DNA of 64,000 nt. Source: Capillidium heterosporum (lineage: Eukaryota; Entomophthoromycota; Entomophthoromycetes; Entomophthorales; Capillidiaceae). The stretch is taken from positions 3,038,001 to 3,102,000 of the forward strand of contig WBMQ01000001.1 of assembly GCA_016630905.1 (NCBI GenBank), in the 5' to 3' direction. Under the pieces are notes generated by a model, which worked only from the letters and a program-made list of their open reading frames with translations, had not been told where the DNA came from and made no database searches. Position numbers and translations under genes: made by a program. Shown here piece after piece: positions 48,061 to 59,184 of this stretch (positions within the stretch are counted from its first letter, which is position 1; every line of letters starts with the position of its first letter).

Positions 48061-48888
48061 TCAAACTTGAACCTCCTTAGTAGGTATAGGAGGTTGGTTA
48101 GGCAAGCGTTCTAGCTGGAATCTACACACATAAAAGCCCGACTTGCCTTTCTCCCTCCAGCATTTAACCACCTTGTATAGCCCATCGTACCGATAGCCAT
48201 GAGTAGGCCCGTAGATTGACTTCAACTTGAACCCCCTAATAACTCGGACAGGTCGTTCCTTTTCAAAAGATATTTTTAAAGCTAGATTGTTACCAATGAA
48301 CTCTTGATCGGATGATTGGGGAGCTGTACGTAAATTTTTGGGTTTTGCTTTGGTGCCCTTTAAATCCCGACCACCGGAGCCCGTGTAAGTGAAAGTATCA
48401 CCTTCGTCGACATCATCCTCGTACCCACCCGACAGCGCCAAACTGTAGCACCCTTTATCCTTGTTGCCATGGATACCTCCAACTACTGACCGGTGGATAC
48501 CGCAGGCCCCTACGTCCATTCGGAACTCCCACCAGGCACCGACCGGGATACCGGCTATATTACCAAACTGATTGGTTCTACCACATCCTTGGTACTTAAT
48601 TTCAACGTAGCCGTGCTCGTTGCGTTCTCCATACTTCTTTCGACTGGGGGCTTCAATCTCCGAGTCGAACCCTTGACCTTGAGTCGCATGTCGCTTCGAT
48701 TTAGGCTCGGCTTTGGATCTTAAAGAATACTCTCGTTTGGGTACGACCTTTTTCGATATACCAACTGCACGCCTCAAAGTTCGATTCAGTCGTATCTTGT
48801 GGTTGGACAAGCCCAATTCCAGCAACTTGGATTTGTTTTGAGCGATCTGTTCCAATCGTTTGGATTCGTAGTCGACACTTTTAGACAT
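48061..48888 (-). CDS. SRA-YDG domain protein (UHRF1-type methyl-cytosine reader, SRA only)
   Basis: Intronless, 275 aa. The first about 100 residues are basic (KKVVPKREYSLRSKAEPKSK). Residues about 105-265 are an SRA/YDG domain: FGNIAGIPVGAWWEFRMD, GIHRSVVGGIHGNKDKGCYS, LALSGGYEDDVDEGDTFTYT, GSGGRDL, RPVRVIRGFKLKS, YRYDGLYKVVKCW and KGKSGFYVCRFQLERL. These match the UHRF1 pocket and thumb that flip out 5-methylcytosine in hemimethylated CpG. No RING, PHD or SET domain is present or fits nearby, so this is an SRA-only protein, as known in some fungi where such a protein works with a maintenance methyltransferase. This suggests, but does not prove, that the organism methylates cytosine in DNA. 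Two decayed genes with C-to-T-type stops lie next to it. Confidence 0.92.
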   Translation of the reverse strand: MSKSVDYESKRLEQIAQNKSKLLELGLSNHKIRLNRTLRRAVGISKKVVPKREYSLRSKAEPKSKRHATQGQGFDSEIEAPSRKKYGERNEHGYVEIKYQGCGRTNQFGNIAGIPVGAWWEFRMDVGACGIHRSVVGGIHGNKDKGCYSLALSGGYEDDVDEGDTFTYTGSGGRDLKGTKAKPKNLRTAPQSSDQEFIGNNLALKISFEKERPVRVIRGFKLKSIYGPTHGYRYDGLYKVVKCWREKGKSGFYVCRFQLERLPNQPPIPTKEVQV

Positions 48889-49114
48889 TTTTTGAACTGT
48901 TAGTTGGTGTTACTGGAAGTCGATAGGAATATTAAAAAGGTAATGTTGATAGTTCGGGTTTCTGTAAAGAAAATGGCTTAAAACTTTGATTAAAATTTCT
49001 TAAATTTCGGTTGACTTGAAACTTTATTGGTTATATTTTCTGACGTAGAACAATATTTATTCTTGGAATGAGTGATATAAAATTACCAACTATTTAAAAT
49101 CATTTATCAGATGT

Positions 49115-50480
49115 TCAAAGTGGACTAGGTTTGGATGTATTTTTCAAGCTAGCTGTTAGATCAATACAGCTTCCAGCAGTTTCATCAGCTAAACCTTTGG
49201 TAGCAAATCCATCAAAGCCACATTTACTTCCTTTCTTGTAAGCGGCATTGCACACTATGAGGTTGCGTACCTTGACATTGCAGGAATAGTCGCCATAGAT
49301 ACCCTTAGATACACCTGAAGATATAAAATCACAGATATCAAATCCACACAGCTCACCGATAATCTGACTTACCTTACTACTGTTAGTTATGTCGAGCCTT
49401 CTGTCATTGACTGTACATTCCAAAGTCTTATAGATGCAATCCCAGGCAGCTTTCGATGGAATCTTGGGTAAAATCGGTCCAAGTTTCCAATTTGAATTTA
49501 TACTTGAATAGTTTAACTTTTACCACTAGAATTGTAGCTATCTCGCTTTACACCTTTGGGGTTAACTTTAGCCAAATTCTTTTTGATAGTTCCATAGTTT
49601 GGTAAAGTTTGGACTGACCCTTTCTTGTTAATTTGAACTAAATCATACTTGTTGTTTTCTTCACTGTATTCATATATTATACCTTCCAATCACTTGGGAC
49701 CCATAGCATCACCGTATAGTATCAAAGTGTTGTCAAACGGACGAAGTAGGACCAAGTTACACTAGTACTCTGAGAAGATGGCAGGGATATTCAAGTTCTC
49801 GATATCTTGAGTACGCTTCTCGTACTCTGACTATTGGTAGGAGTTTCCGCATCACGAGTAAATGTTGATACCGTAGAAGTCAACACGCTCACTGTCATCA
49901 CCGCAGTTGAAATAGTCTTAAATTTGGTTACAGATATCAGGGTTATAGATGTTTGTGTATCCTACTGATATTTATCTAGGTTTGGTTTTAATGTAAGTCA
50001 TCATATCCTGTAGCAAAGCCTTGACATGAGCAGCAGCTTTGATGTATTCTACCAAGCCAATTGCTTCGTTGCCAGCGAAAAATCCAAGTACATTGCCATA
50101 CTTTGCAAAAGCATCTATATGCTGTTTGTAGCAAACTAGAATATCGGTGCCATAATGCAGTTGCTCATAGTTGATAGATTTAGAGGAAATGACTAAGTCG
50201 AGGATCAGATAGATACCAGCATCACTGAAAGCCTGCATACACTCGTCATGGCTGTTGCAGGAGAAGGATTCATAGACTCGGATAGTATTTATATCTAGAT
50301 CCTTGAGGCACTTGATATCACGTCTACAGCTGTCAAGATGAGCCAAGGGATCGGAAGTTCTTCAAGAACGGGGTTAGTAGGCTATACTCTTGACAAAGAA
50401 CTTGTCACTAATTCTACTATCGAAAAACTTATTGCCTTTGATCTCGATGGGGTTTATACTTAAGGCTACCGTTGGTAGCA
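49115..50480 (-). pseudogene. Decayed GH72 beta-1,3-glucanosyltransferase (GAS/PHR family) with X8 domain
   Basis: From 50480: NPIEIKGNKFFDSRISDKFF, DPLAHLDSCRRDIKCLKDL, NTIRVY, DAGIYLILDL, FAKYGNVLGFFAGNEA (with the family's acid residue), YFNCGDDSERVDFYGINIYS, IFSEY, then a Cys-rich X8/CBM43 module at 49423-49115 (ICDFISSGVSKGIYGDYSC). The family remodels cell-wall glucan at the plasma membrane. One frame runs from 50376 to 49690 but has stops at 50376-50374, 50364-50362, 49974-49972, 49920-49918, 49854-49852, 49833-49831, 49764-49762 and 49692-49690. Those that can be aligned with the family match CAA, CAG, CGA or TGG codons changed by a C-to-T or G-to-A step. A frame change near 49450-49520 may be an intron or indel. 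No GPI signal or start is evident. Confidence 0.88.
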
Positions 50481-51128
50481 GTAATAATTAGTATACGTCG
50501 TCCAAACATACTATTTGGAATAGTTGTTGATAAAACTTGATGGAAAGTTAAATGTTTTCTTGATAATCCTTTAGGCCAGGGATTCTTATAGTTTTTGAAA
50601 TCAACTGTTCAAAGTGATACATTTACTACATCAGGTACACCTCTCATAACGATTTAGTTCCAGCTAGTACCCCACCTTTTGATACTTTAATATTGTGATA
50701 ATGAAAGCTTTATAATATACTAGCTATATATTAGTACAGGTATAGTTGATGAAAGTAAAAGTAGCAAAATAAAAAGAGTTGTGTTCTACCTTTTCAATAT
50801 ATCTTTTAAAGCTTCTGTTCCACTTCAGTACCAATTTATCATAGACGAGTTGAAAGTAACATTTTTGATTATAGTTTAGATGTCCCCACATTTCAAACAA
50901 TACTTTAATGAATATATACTGGATTGAAAAAGTTGATGAGACAGTTCATTTATGTCCAATCAAAGTATAAGGAACGTAAAAAAATCAAGCATTACTGTTT
51001 TTAATATAAAAATGGTTGGATAAGTTGATTGTTATTCCAACAAACTATATACTACCATTCAAATCTATAAATTTTGTTATATTCATACTTGATTAATATA
51101 TATTTCCCCTTCAACTCAATACCACATT
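50481..51128. other. Spacer between two decayed genes
   Basis: About 650 bases, AT-rich. It should include the lost 5' end of the GH72 gene (signal peptide), which I could not define. Confidence 0.5.
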
Positions 51129-51987
51129 TTACTTAATTTTCTCCTTAGGCTTCCTACCTACCTTGGCACGCCTGCAATCCGCCTTGAAGAAATTATAGAA
51201 CAGTATCAATATACTGGCTATATAAACTTTGCAACCAGTACAAAACTATTGGGTACATGCTCTCACTTTTACTCAATTTAGGATATAATAGGTAGTGATC
51301 CATGATACCGCACATGGAAAGCGGTAGACAGCACATGAACTATGTCATCTAGGCCAAAGTTATAAATGGTTTAATAAACCCTATCACTGGTAATTTAATG
51401 ATCGATAAAAAGTATATAGTTGAATTGATAGCTACTGAAAAGTAAGTATTACCATTGAAGCTAATGTAGTAACTAATTAAAGGTTGAAAACTACAGTAGC
51501 GTAATGGAAAATATGAAAGAAAGCTATCCAGTCAATGCTCTTCTTTAGCAACATGATAACGATGTCCATAAATTCGAGGATCCTCGACATGTAGTATAGT
51601 TCAATTAGCTTTACTGTATACCAATAGATATTAGTTCACAAACTATACTATATTATCAGTAGCACTCTACTACTGTGATCGAATAGGTTACCTAAAAATT
51701 ATAGCTATTCAAATAAGCATGGATTAATGAACTATAGACCAAGTAAGCTGAAAGTAATGGTAGTAGCAGACTGTATATTAAAGAAAAGGCTTTTACTTTC
51801 AACTTTGAAAGGAGTTCAAGGAACGTTGTACCTACATAGACGACCAGTAGGTAGAAGACCACTATTGTGACTACAAAACTAGGATTTATTATTGGCAACT
51901 TTTGACATAGTAGCGATTGATCAGCTTCAATACAATGTTGACTGGAAGTTCAAAGTAAACTGCTTCAATCTCCTGAGAACCCACCAT
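51129..51987 (-). pseudogene. Decayed fatty-acid elongase (ELO family)
   Basis: From an ATG at 51987, fragments in several frames line up with ELO proteins. The N-terminal helices include FVVTIVVFYLLVVYVG and LKVKAFSLIYSLLLPLLSAYL. The conserved KLIELYYMSRILEFMDIVIMLLKKS matches the K-x-x-E-L-x-D-T region. Then comes FFHIFHYATVV, where the catalytic HxxHH box reads HxxHY. ITLA-stop-MTQF follows, where a TAG at 51351-51349 replaces the usual Gln of the RxQMxQF motif. The Lys-rich ER-retrieval-like tail is GRKPKEKIK. Functional elongases make very long-chain fatty acids in the ER. The lost His, several stops and frame changes make this a pseudogene. Some gaps could be introns, so the exact boundaries are uncertain. 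Confidence 0.75.
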
Positions 51988-53298
51988 TCTTAAAAGATAT
52001 TGGTAATTTATCTAACTTTAGCCTATATACTATTAAAATCTATTTGAAAACTCCTTTTCTGCCTGTGTATCTCTAATATTTGATAATGATCGCAAAAAAG
52101 TAGTTTCTTAATCTATAGATAGAGGTATCTCCAAGATCTGTGCAATCAATACTATGGGATCTTATGATCAAAAAGTAGATAAGGAAGTACTTAGATATAA
52201 ATATATTTAAATAAAGGCCAGGGTTGTTATGTTAAAAGCAATCCACTCAGTTAGTTTGTAGAAGTTATAGGCTTTTGATATCAATTGGAGGTTATAAGCC
52301 AGTGGTTTTTAGCCTTGTGGGTTTAACCTACATAGTTGCACAAACTTTTTAAAGCCCATTAAGATCTGCCTTTAGTTTAAAGTTTTCCTTACAAAAACGG
52401 AAAAATTCAAAAAGGAAGTCACTGTTGTAATCTGAATCCTACTATCCTCATTAAAATTCTTTGTTTGAAATCAGGGTAGAGACATGTGCTCAGTATTTGG
52501 TAGAAATTATATATCCGATACCTACGATAACATCGCTAAAACTAACCTACAGCTAATTGAACTTTTATAATTTGATTTGCTATACTAAATATAAAATTGA
52601 AATTTGGACATTACTAATTGTATAAGGTGATGCTGTAAAAGCTTAGAATGCATAACATTAAACTTTAGTAATGGTTTCAATAGTTTAAACTCTTACAGTT
52701 GGAATACAATCAAATATGTTGGAAGTTGAAGTGTAAGTTTACAATAAGCCTAAAATTCACTATTGTTGATTGATTTTCAATAGCAAAGAAAGAATAGTTG
52801 CTTTGAAATATGGAGTTGTATAACATACTAGACGTGCTTATCTAAATTTCCTATAGTAATACAGTTTCTTTTGGTACGCTAGCGTCTACTTGTAACTTGA
52901 TTTGGTTTTTTGACTTCAAAGTTATTCGAAACGCCACCCAAAATTTAAATATCAAGTACATGTATATATAATAAAGTGGTATTCAAACTGCAGTTACAGT
53001 ATCAATTCCATTTGGTTTGAAGTATTAGATGCCAATGGTCCTAAGGATACCAATTTAAAAATAATAGCATTAGGTTGGACTAAAAGATGACTCAATTCCA
53101 CAAACTCTAGCATATACAACCTCTATATCAAAATCAAACTATACAGCTTCAACTAACTGTATCAAAAGTTCAGTTAAATATGACTCTACACTATAATATT
53201 TATTCCATACGATCTTAAAAATCAACTACCAACTTAAAAACATAAAGTTCTATCCACCACTTTACTCGAACTAAAAACTTACAATCCAAAATCCTCTT
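51988..53298. other. AT-rich spacer
   Basis: 1.3 kb with no supported gene, RNA or repeat. It may contain further decayed sequence that I cannot recognise. Confidence 0.5.
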
Positions 53299-54488
53299 TC
53301 AAAGCTGAGTAACCCATTGCTCGATATCTACGCCTTTATCACTTCCAACCCCCAAGATAGGTTGTAGGATCTGGGTCGCTTGCTCCAAGTTAACTAAATC
53401 GATTTTCAACATATCGGTGGGGTATTTCACTCTGCCGAACCAAATTTTGGTGTCTTTCAAACTCATGGCAAACTTCTTACTTACGAAATCATGGGCTGCA
53501 TCTAGATCCTCCAACCAACTATTTTTACATAAATTGATCTCTGATACCAACTCTTTGACTTGGAGTTTAAAATGAGGATCTTGGAGTTTAGATTGAGTAG
53601 ATACGATGGAGAAGGCCGGCCAGGGGGCTTGTACATCTCCAATAAACTTCAACTCACCAGTGGTAACTTTAGGCTATTTGGGAAAAGGGATCAACAACTA
53701 TTGCAATGTTGAAATAGTAAAACTTACTTTAGTAGTAAAGTGCTCCCACAAAAAGAGGTCGTTGGCATCCGATTGCACTGCTTCAGTCAATAGGTTTAAA
53801 TCACCAGCTACGTTGTACTGAACTTTAGTTTTATCCAACTGAAGTAGGTTGGTTAGGTACTGGGCCATAACGTGACTGCCACTACTATATCGACTGATGG
53901 CAAAGTTGACATGCGATGGCAGTTCAGCAAGACTGTTGATTGATTTCTGACTACCAGTTGCTGCAGACCATACTATCATATATAGTTAACTAACCAACTT
54001 TGAAGTTGAGATTTACCTAGGGGAGAAGCTACATAAGTACCAACTAAAGTTAAATCGGCTCTATCGTGTAACTTTGCTATTGGCAACTAGTCAATATTTC
54101 CAAATAGTAGGTGAAATATTACCAGATATAAAGCCTTCCGTTACTACAACTGCTAAATCTAAAGAACCATCTTCCAACTTGTTTAACATCTATAGGGTTG
54201 TTTAGTGCTGGCATTGTTTCCTATAGTTACTTCACCGGTACCACCTAATAGTTTTTATAAAAATTACATGAGTACAAAACTAATAAAAAAATAAGCTACA
54301 TGGGCAATTGACGAGCTCAAACTTCTCTTTATTCTCCTGGTTCAAAAGGTAGATTGGTGAGCTGAAATGCTCGGGCACTTGAATAAAAAAGTAAGTTGGC
54401 TTCAACTATTCTATGAAAATAAGATAAACCTACCACAACCCAACTTTAATTTAAAACTACTTTGCTCACTGAAACTGGTGCCCAACAT
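53299..54488 (-). CDS. Ca3427-like periplasmic-binding-protein-fold protein, 7 exons with a 14-nt microexon
   Basis: Exons 54488-54434, 54377-54300, 54244-54231, 54189-54123, 54076-54017, 53972-53728 and 53673-53299 join in phase to 297 aa. The product follows the type-2 periplasmic-binding fold of the Candida albicans Ca3427-like family: PEHFSSPIYLL near the N-terminus, CGTGE, DGSLDLAVVVTEGFISG, LVGTYVASPL, ISRYSSGSHVMAQYL, DLFLWEHFTTK and a C-terminal QAPWPAFSIVS segment. Related folds bind pyrimidine or thiamine-precursor ligands, but the cellular role of the family is unknown. No signal peptide is visible, so it is probably cytosolic. Exon 3 is only 14 nt and encodes the conserved GTGE ligand-loop part, so a standard gene finder may skip it. 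Confidence 0.82.
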
Positions 54489-54890
54489 ATCTCGTATAAC
54501 TCAAACTAAAAATGTTGGTGGAGGTGGTGGGTTTCCCTGCTTTATATACCAATCCAAGCTAAAGAATTTTTAAATTTTGAAGAGGTCTTAATTGCAAACT
54601 TGGTAAATATGACTAATTTAGGTTCAATTACTAATCGAAAATGAAATTAGGTGCACTTTAAGCTGGAGTGATTGGTTCAGAAAAGTTAACTTTGACGTTA
54701 ATAGGTAATTTGGAGTTTCGGACTTCGGCCTTTGCTAGATGTAGTTTCAAGGTAAGGTCCAAGTTTACGATCAGCAGGTTGACAAATAGAACTACGGCAT
54801 CCATTTAGCTGTTTGTAAAAGGCAATATGGGTAGATTTTACTAAATATTTATATAAAATATATAGAGCCTGTAAGTCTATTTAGTGCCGA

Positions 54891-54912
54891 TATATATATA
54901 TATATATATATA
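54891..54912. repeat. (TA)11 microsatellite
   Basis: Eleven uninterrupted TA units. Confidence 0.95.
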
Positions 54913-56511
54913 GTTGGATATCTACTATATGTCGGATTTAGAGATGTAATAGATTCTGTCGATGTAGAGTGCAAGTTTGTACATAGTCAGCTATTTGCTA
55001 TACATCGAACTTGGGTGTGTAGGATCCTGTTGATGTAAAAAGTATATACGAAATAGAGTAGTCACCTCGCAGTTGCTAAACTATAAACTTTGATTATTAT
55101 TATTAACTGGTTTATATATCCTTTTATAAAATTTGTTGCTTAGTAGCGGCACCAACGTATTGGGATGGTTAACTAAATTGGATTCAAAGCTATAAGGTAC
55201 CCATATTTTGTAGGATAGTTGGCAAATAGAGTTTGTTGGGTAAACCTGGATAAACATTTAATGCCACCTTGTGGTCAAATTTGGAAAGGTTTTGCGTAAG
55301 TTACTTGGTCTCGAGATGCCCTCTAAGTGACTAAGATTTGTCTATAGATATGGAGGATCATTTTAAATCCAAGTGATAGGATGCAGTTCAGCTAAGAACT
55401 AGTGAGTTTTATAGATCTCCGTTAGCTTTTGAATATTCCTGTTCAGGATAGTTTGTTTAAGTACATATATAAACGTTACCAAGTAACCAAGAACCGACAG
55501 GTTTATCATAAGCTAATACTGTAATCAGCCTCGACACGCAGATGCATATTTATAATCAATAAGTTGGCACTAGGAGTTGCACTGTAGATAGAGTGATTTG
55601 TAGAACTTAATGTGTATAAATGCTACTAAAAGCCTGTGTAAAGTATATAAAATTTATAGGTATATTTAGATATATATTTGTACGTAATCCGTAATAAGCT
55701 ATATGTTGAAGTTGAAGATACTAAAAATCCAACTGGTGTAGATAGATGTGGTATGAAAGCCACTATGGAGTTAAACTTCAAGGGTGATTGCCATGATCAA
55801 TCTACTAATATATCCTTTTATGGAATTGAAAGTTTTGTAGCTCCACAGCTGTACTGAAATGAGCGAAACTAAAAGAATATATAGCAGTCGGTTGCTTGCA
55901 TTTATATACTCAATTATAAAGCTCTACTAAGCAAAATATGTACACATAATACGCTTTGGACTTGCTATGAAGGTTTATTGGATGACACATCAAATTACTA
56001 ACATGTAGAGAAAATATATCCATTTGAACTAAATTTAGTAACTGCTCGCTACCTGGCTATTCATCTTCACTACTATATAGTTTTCGACAATAGACTTTAT
56101 TCTTGAATGGTAAAATGAGATATGTGGAAAGTCATTGCAGTATATTATAAACTTTCAGGCAAGTATATGAAGACTGACAAGCTGATAATTTATCCTTCTA
56201 TTATATTGAGATCAATTTCAGTCTTCTAGGCCAAGTATCATCTCCTTTGCTAGAGTGAATTAAGCTACACTATCTACTGTCTAGCATCTCAACTGATAAT
56301 AGGGCTCATCCGATCAGTATAAAATTGGATACAACCCTATTTTCTGTTTAGATTGCCTAGAAGTCAATAGGTATATAGTACCTCACCAGTTTCCTCAATC
56401 TCTTTTGGTTAACAAGTTTATAAAGCTGTCTGACAGGCAATATAAAGTTTAAAAGGACCTACTAGTCGAATCAAAAAGACTTCTTCAATATCTGATATAT
56501 ACTGGGCTTGT

Positions 56512-56552
56512 TTTTCAACTGCCGATTTGTCAGCAACCAGCAGTTGAGAAAC
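56512..56552. repeat. Short hairpin related to 47160-47287
   Basis: ttttcaactgc pairs with gcagttgagaaa across a short loop with one transition mismatch. The left part resembles 47151-47186, differing almost only by transitions over about 35 bases. Confidence 0.5.
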
Positions 56553-56783
56553 AGGACCACTATAAGCCTTACTGATACTAAAAAAGTCAGACACTATTAG
56601 AAATATATAAAAGGAAACTTAATACTGGCTTTTTAGAAAACAGGTAACGTCAAATCTCTTTATTATAATAGAAAAGTATATTGATTTATCACCATTAGTG
56701 GCAGATAAGGTATTTATAAATAATCTAACCTAACCACTTAAATATAAAATTATATAAAGCTTTACTATCACCATTCTAGAACA

Positions 56784-57593
56784 TCAGGATAAATCGGTCA
56801 ATGCTAAAAGAGAAAGGCCGTTGTACTGCTCCGGTTCCTTTTTGACAAACTTATCAACGAATTTGGCAACTGAATCTAAAAGATCCTTGCTTTCAGCACA
56901 GTCTGCGACGTAGAATGGTCTATCTCTCCTACCATCTAGTTCTACCACCTTATGATTATAGTAGACGTAGGTAGCAAAATGGTACTCGATATCGGCAGTT
57001 GCTTCCAGTGCCTGCGTTTGACCCTGCTGTGCGTATTTGGAATGGCAAGCAGATATCTCTTTATCCGCTTCCAAAGCTTGGGGAAGCTGCTGTAGGGTCT
57101 TGGCCTGGATGGTAGCGCTGAATGTCTTTAATGGACCTTCATCTAAATAATAGAAAATAAAATTTACAATAATTCTAAAAAGGAGGCATACTTAATTTCA
57201 AGTTGGCCAGGTTGTTCAATATAGCATGTAAGACCGCCATAGTACCGCAGGCGTTGGAGATGGTTTGTTTTATAAAGGTCAAATTGTGTCCTGGTTCGAC
57301 TTCCTTACGTATATCCATGTCACTCGCCAACTACATTTCGTTAAATTAAAACCAATTCGAAAGCAAAATGTATAAAATATGAATAAAAGGCCTACCTTGG
57401 TATTCACCGAAAACAAAGCGACTATAGCTATCGGTTTCCCTTCGACTAAACTCAGCAATTCGGGATCCAACGAATAGATATCTTGGAATTTGTAGTGGGA
57501 AGGTACACCTAAGCTTTCCAAGTAGGGGTTCAAGGCATCCGGATTGGATTCCAGTGGTTGCCAAGCTAATTTTGTTGATGTAACTTCACTCAT
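56784..57593 (-). CDS. YUH1: Ubiquitin C-terminal hydrolase, UCH/YUH1 family, 3 exons
   Basis: Exons 57593-57396, 57330-57192 and 57142-56784 give 231 aa. This is a peptidase C12 thiol hydrolase that removes small adducts from ubiquitin (or NEDD8) C-termini. The oxyanion Gln and active Cys are in IKQTISNACGTMAVLHAI. The catalytic His and Asp are in YHFATYVYYNHKVVELDGRRDRP. The N-terminus WQPLESNPDALNPYLESLGV matches the family start. Length is typical of UCH-L1/L3 and yeast Yuh1. It is divergent from the MTG2 gene, with ATGs 168 bases apart and a shared promoter. Confidence 0.93.
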
Positions 57594-57761
57594 TATATTC
57601 GTATTTGTAAAGAAATTGAAAGGTGCTAAGCAAGTGGCTATAAGCTTTGTATACGTAGTTCAATCCTGAAAGCAATTCAACCAATTATATAAAAGCTTAA
57701 AGCTGTGGCTACAAAACTTGGAAGGCTTTCCAGAGTTTAGCTTCCTAACCAAAACAAGAAC

Positions 57762-59184
57762 ATGAAAGTTCAATACCCAGCATACCGGCTCTATCGAAGT
57801 TTAGTGACGAAAGCCATCAACCCAACTTACAATCAAGTAACCCAAGACAAGTTAAATAAGAGTGTCGAAGTTGAAGATGAGCAATTGTTAGATTCGAGTG
57901 AAAGCTCTAGCTTCAAATACGCCAGCAAAGTAACCTAGACATCTACACAGCTTAAAACTAACAATAATTTTGTTTTTATAGGGAAGTAACTTTGTAGATT
58001 TAAAGCTAATTAAAGTGATTGGAGGGAAGGGTGGAGATGGCACCGTTTCATTCCATAGAGACATCTTCACCGCCAATGGACCACCTGATGGCGGTAACGG
58101 GGGGAATGGCGGTAACGTAATAATAAAAACTTGCCCAAACGAAGCCAGTTTGTCCAACTTGAAATATAGAAGCTCAGCTAAACATGGATTGAACGGGAGA
58201 GGTAAGAGGCAGCATGGTTCGAGAGGCGACGACTTAGTCTTGATGGTACCTATTGGTACAACCGTTAAAGAGGTCGCACCGCCTCAAGCCAAAGACTCTA
58301 GCAAGAACAGCTTTCTAAACAAATTGGACAGCGATTTTACTTTAGGATACGCGGACAAAGTCATGGATTTAGAACAGGATTTGAACAGCAAGTACAAGGT
58401 ATATCCCGCTCTAAAGGACAAGTTGGTGGAGTACCCACAAGTACGACAGAGCAAGCCTAAACTCAAAGAGGTGGAGAAAGAAAACTTCAACAACCAGACG
58501 TTAAACTTGGATCTAGATAATCTGACCGAAGTCGTTGTCGCCTATGGGGGTAGAGGTGGGTACGGGAACCCTCACTTTAGCCGTGGTAACGACCGTAAAA
58601 CGTCGCTTATAGCCGAGATCGGTCAACCAGGTCAGATCAAGTATCTGGAACTAGAGCTAAAGTCGTTGGCTGACTGTGGATTGGTAGGTCTCCCCAACGC
58701 CGGCAAAAGTACCCTGCTTAAAGCCATTACCAACGCTCACCCCAAGATCGCTAGTTACCCATTTACCACCATCAACCCTTATCTAGGTACCATCGACTAC
58801 TCTGACCAGAAGCAGATCACCATGGCCGATATCCCTGGTCTCATCAAAGGAGCTTCTCGAAACTTGGGGCTGGGACACGCCTTCCTAAGACATATCGAAC
58901 GGAGCAAAGTTCTAGTCTACGTTATAGATTTGAGTAAGGAAGACCCGATGGAGGACTTCAAAGTACTGCGGGAGGAGTTGGAGAACTACAAGATAGGATT
59001 GGCCAACAGACCCAGCTTAGTCATCGCCAACAAGGCTGATTTACCTAGCTCCACCAAAGAAAAGTTGCAGCAGTTGAAGCAGGAGTTGCAAGGGATTGAG
59101 GTGGTGCCAGTCTCAGCTAAACTGAGGAAGAACGTGTTAGTAGCCACTACCAAACTTAGATTGTTGGTCGAAAGTTGTAATTGA
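57762..59184 (+). CDS. MTG2: Obg-family GTPase, mitochondrial ribosome assembly (MTG2), 2 exons
   Basis: Exons 57762-57929 and 57982-59184 give 456 aa. Exon 1 supplies a basic, mitochondrial-targeting-like start (MKVQYPAYRLYRSLVTKA). The Gly-rich Obg fold follows (GGKGGDGTVSFHRD, GPPDGGNGGNGGNV). The G domain has GLPNAGKSTLL (G1), a Thr-containing switch with PFTTINPYLG, ADIPGLIKGA (G3), NKAD (G4) and VSAK (G5). Mtg2-type proteins act in mitochondrial large-subunit assembly. A 52-nt intron separates the exons, and the open frame from 58015 alone would miss the targeting sequence. An insertion of about 90 residues within the Obg fold is low in conservation. Confidence 0.93.

Larger units (their letters stand above)
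54489..56783. other. 2.3-kb AT-rich spacer
   Basis: No supported gene. It includes a TA microsatellite at 54891-54912 and a small hairpin at 56512-56552. The 68-codon + frame at 54367-54573 is antisense to exons of the Ca3427-like gene. Confidence 0.55.
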
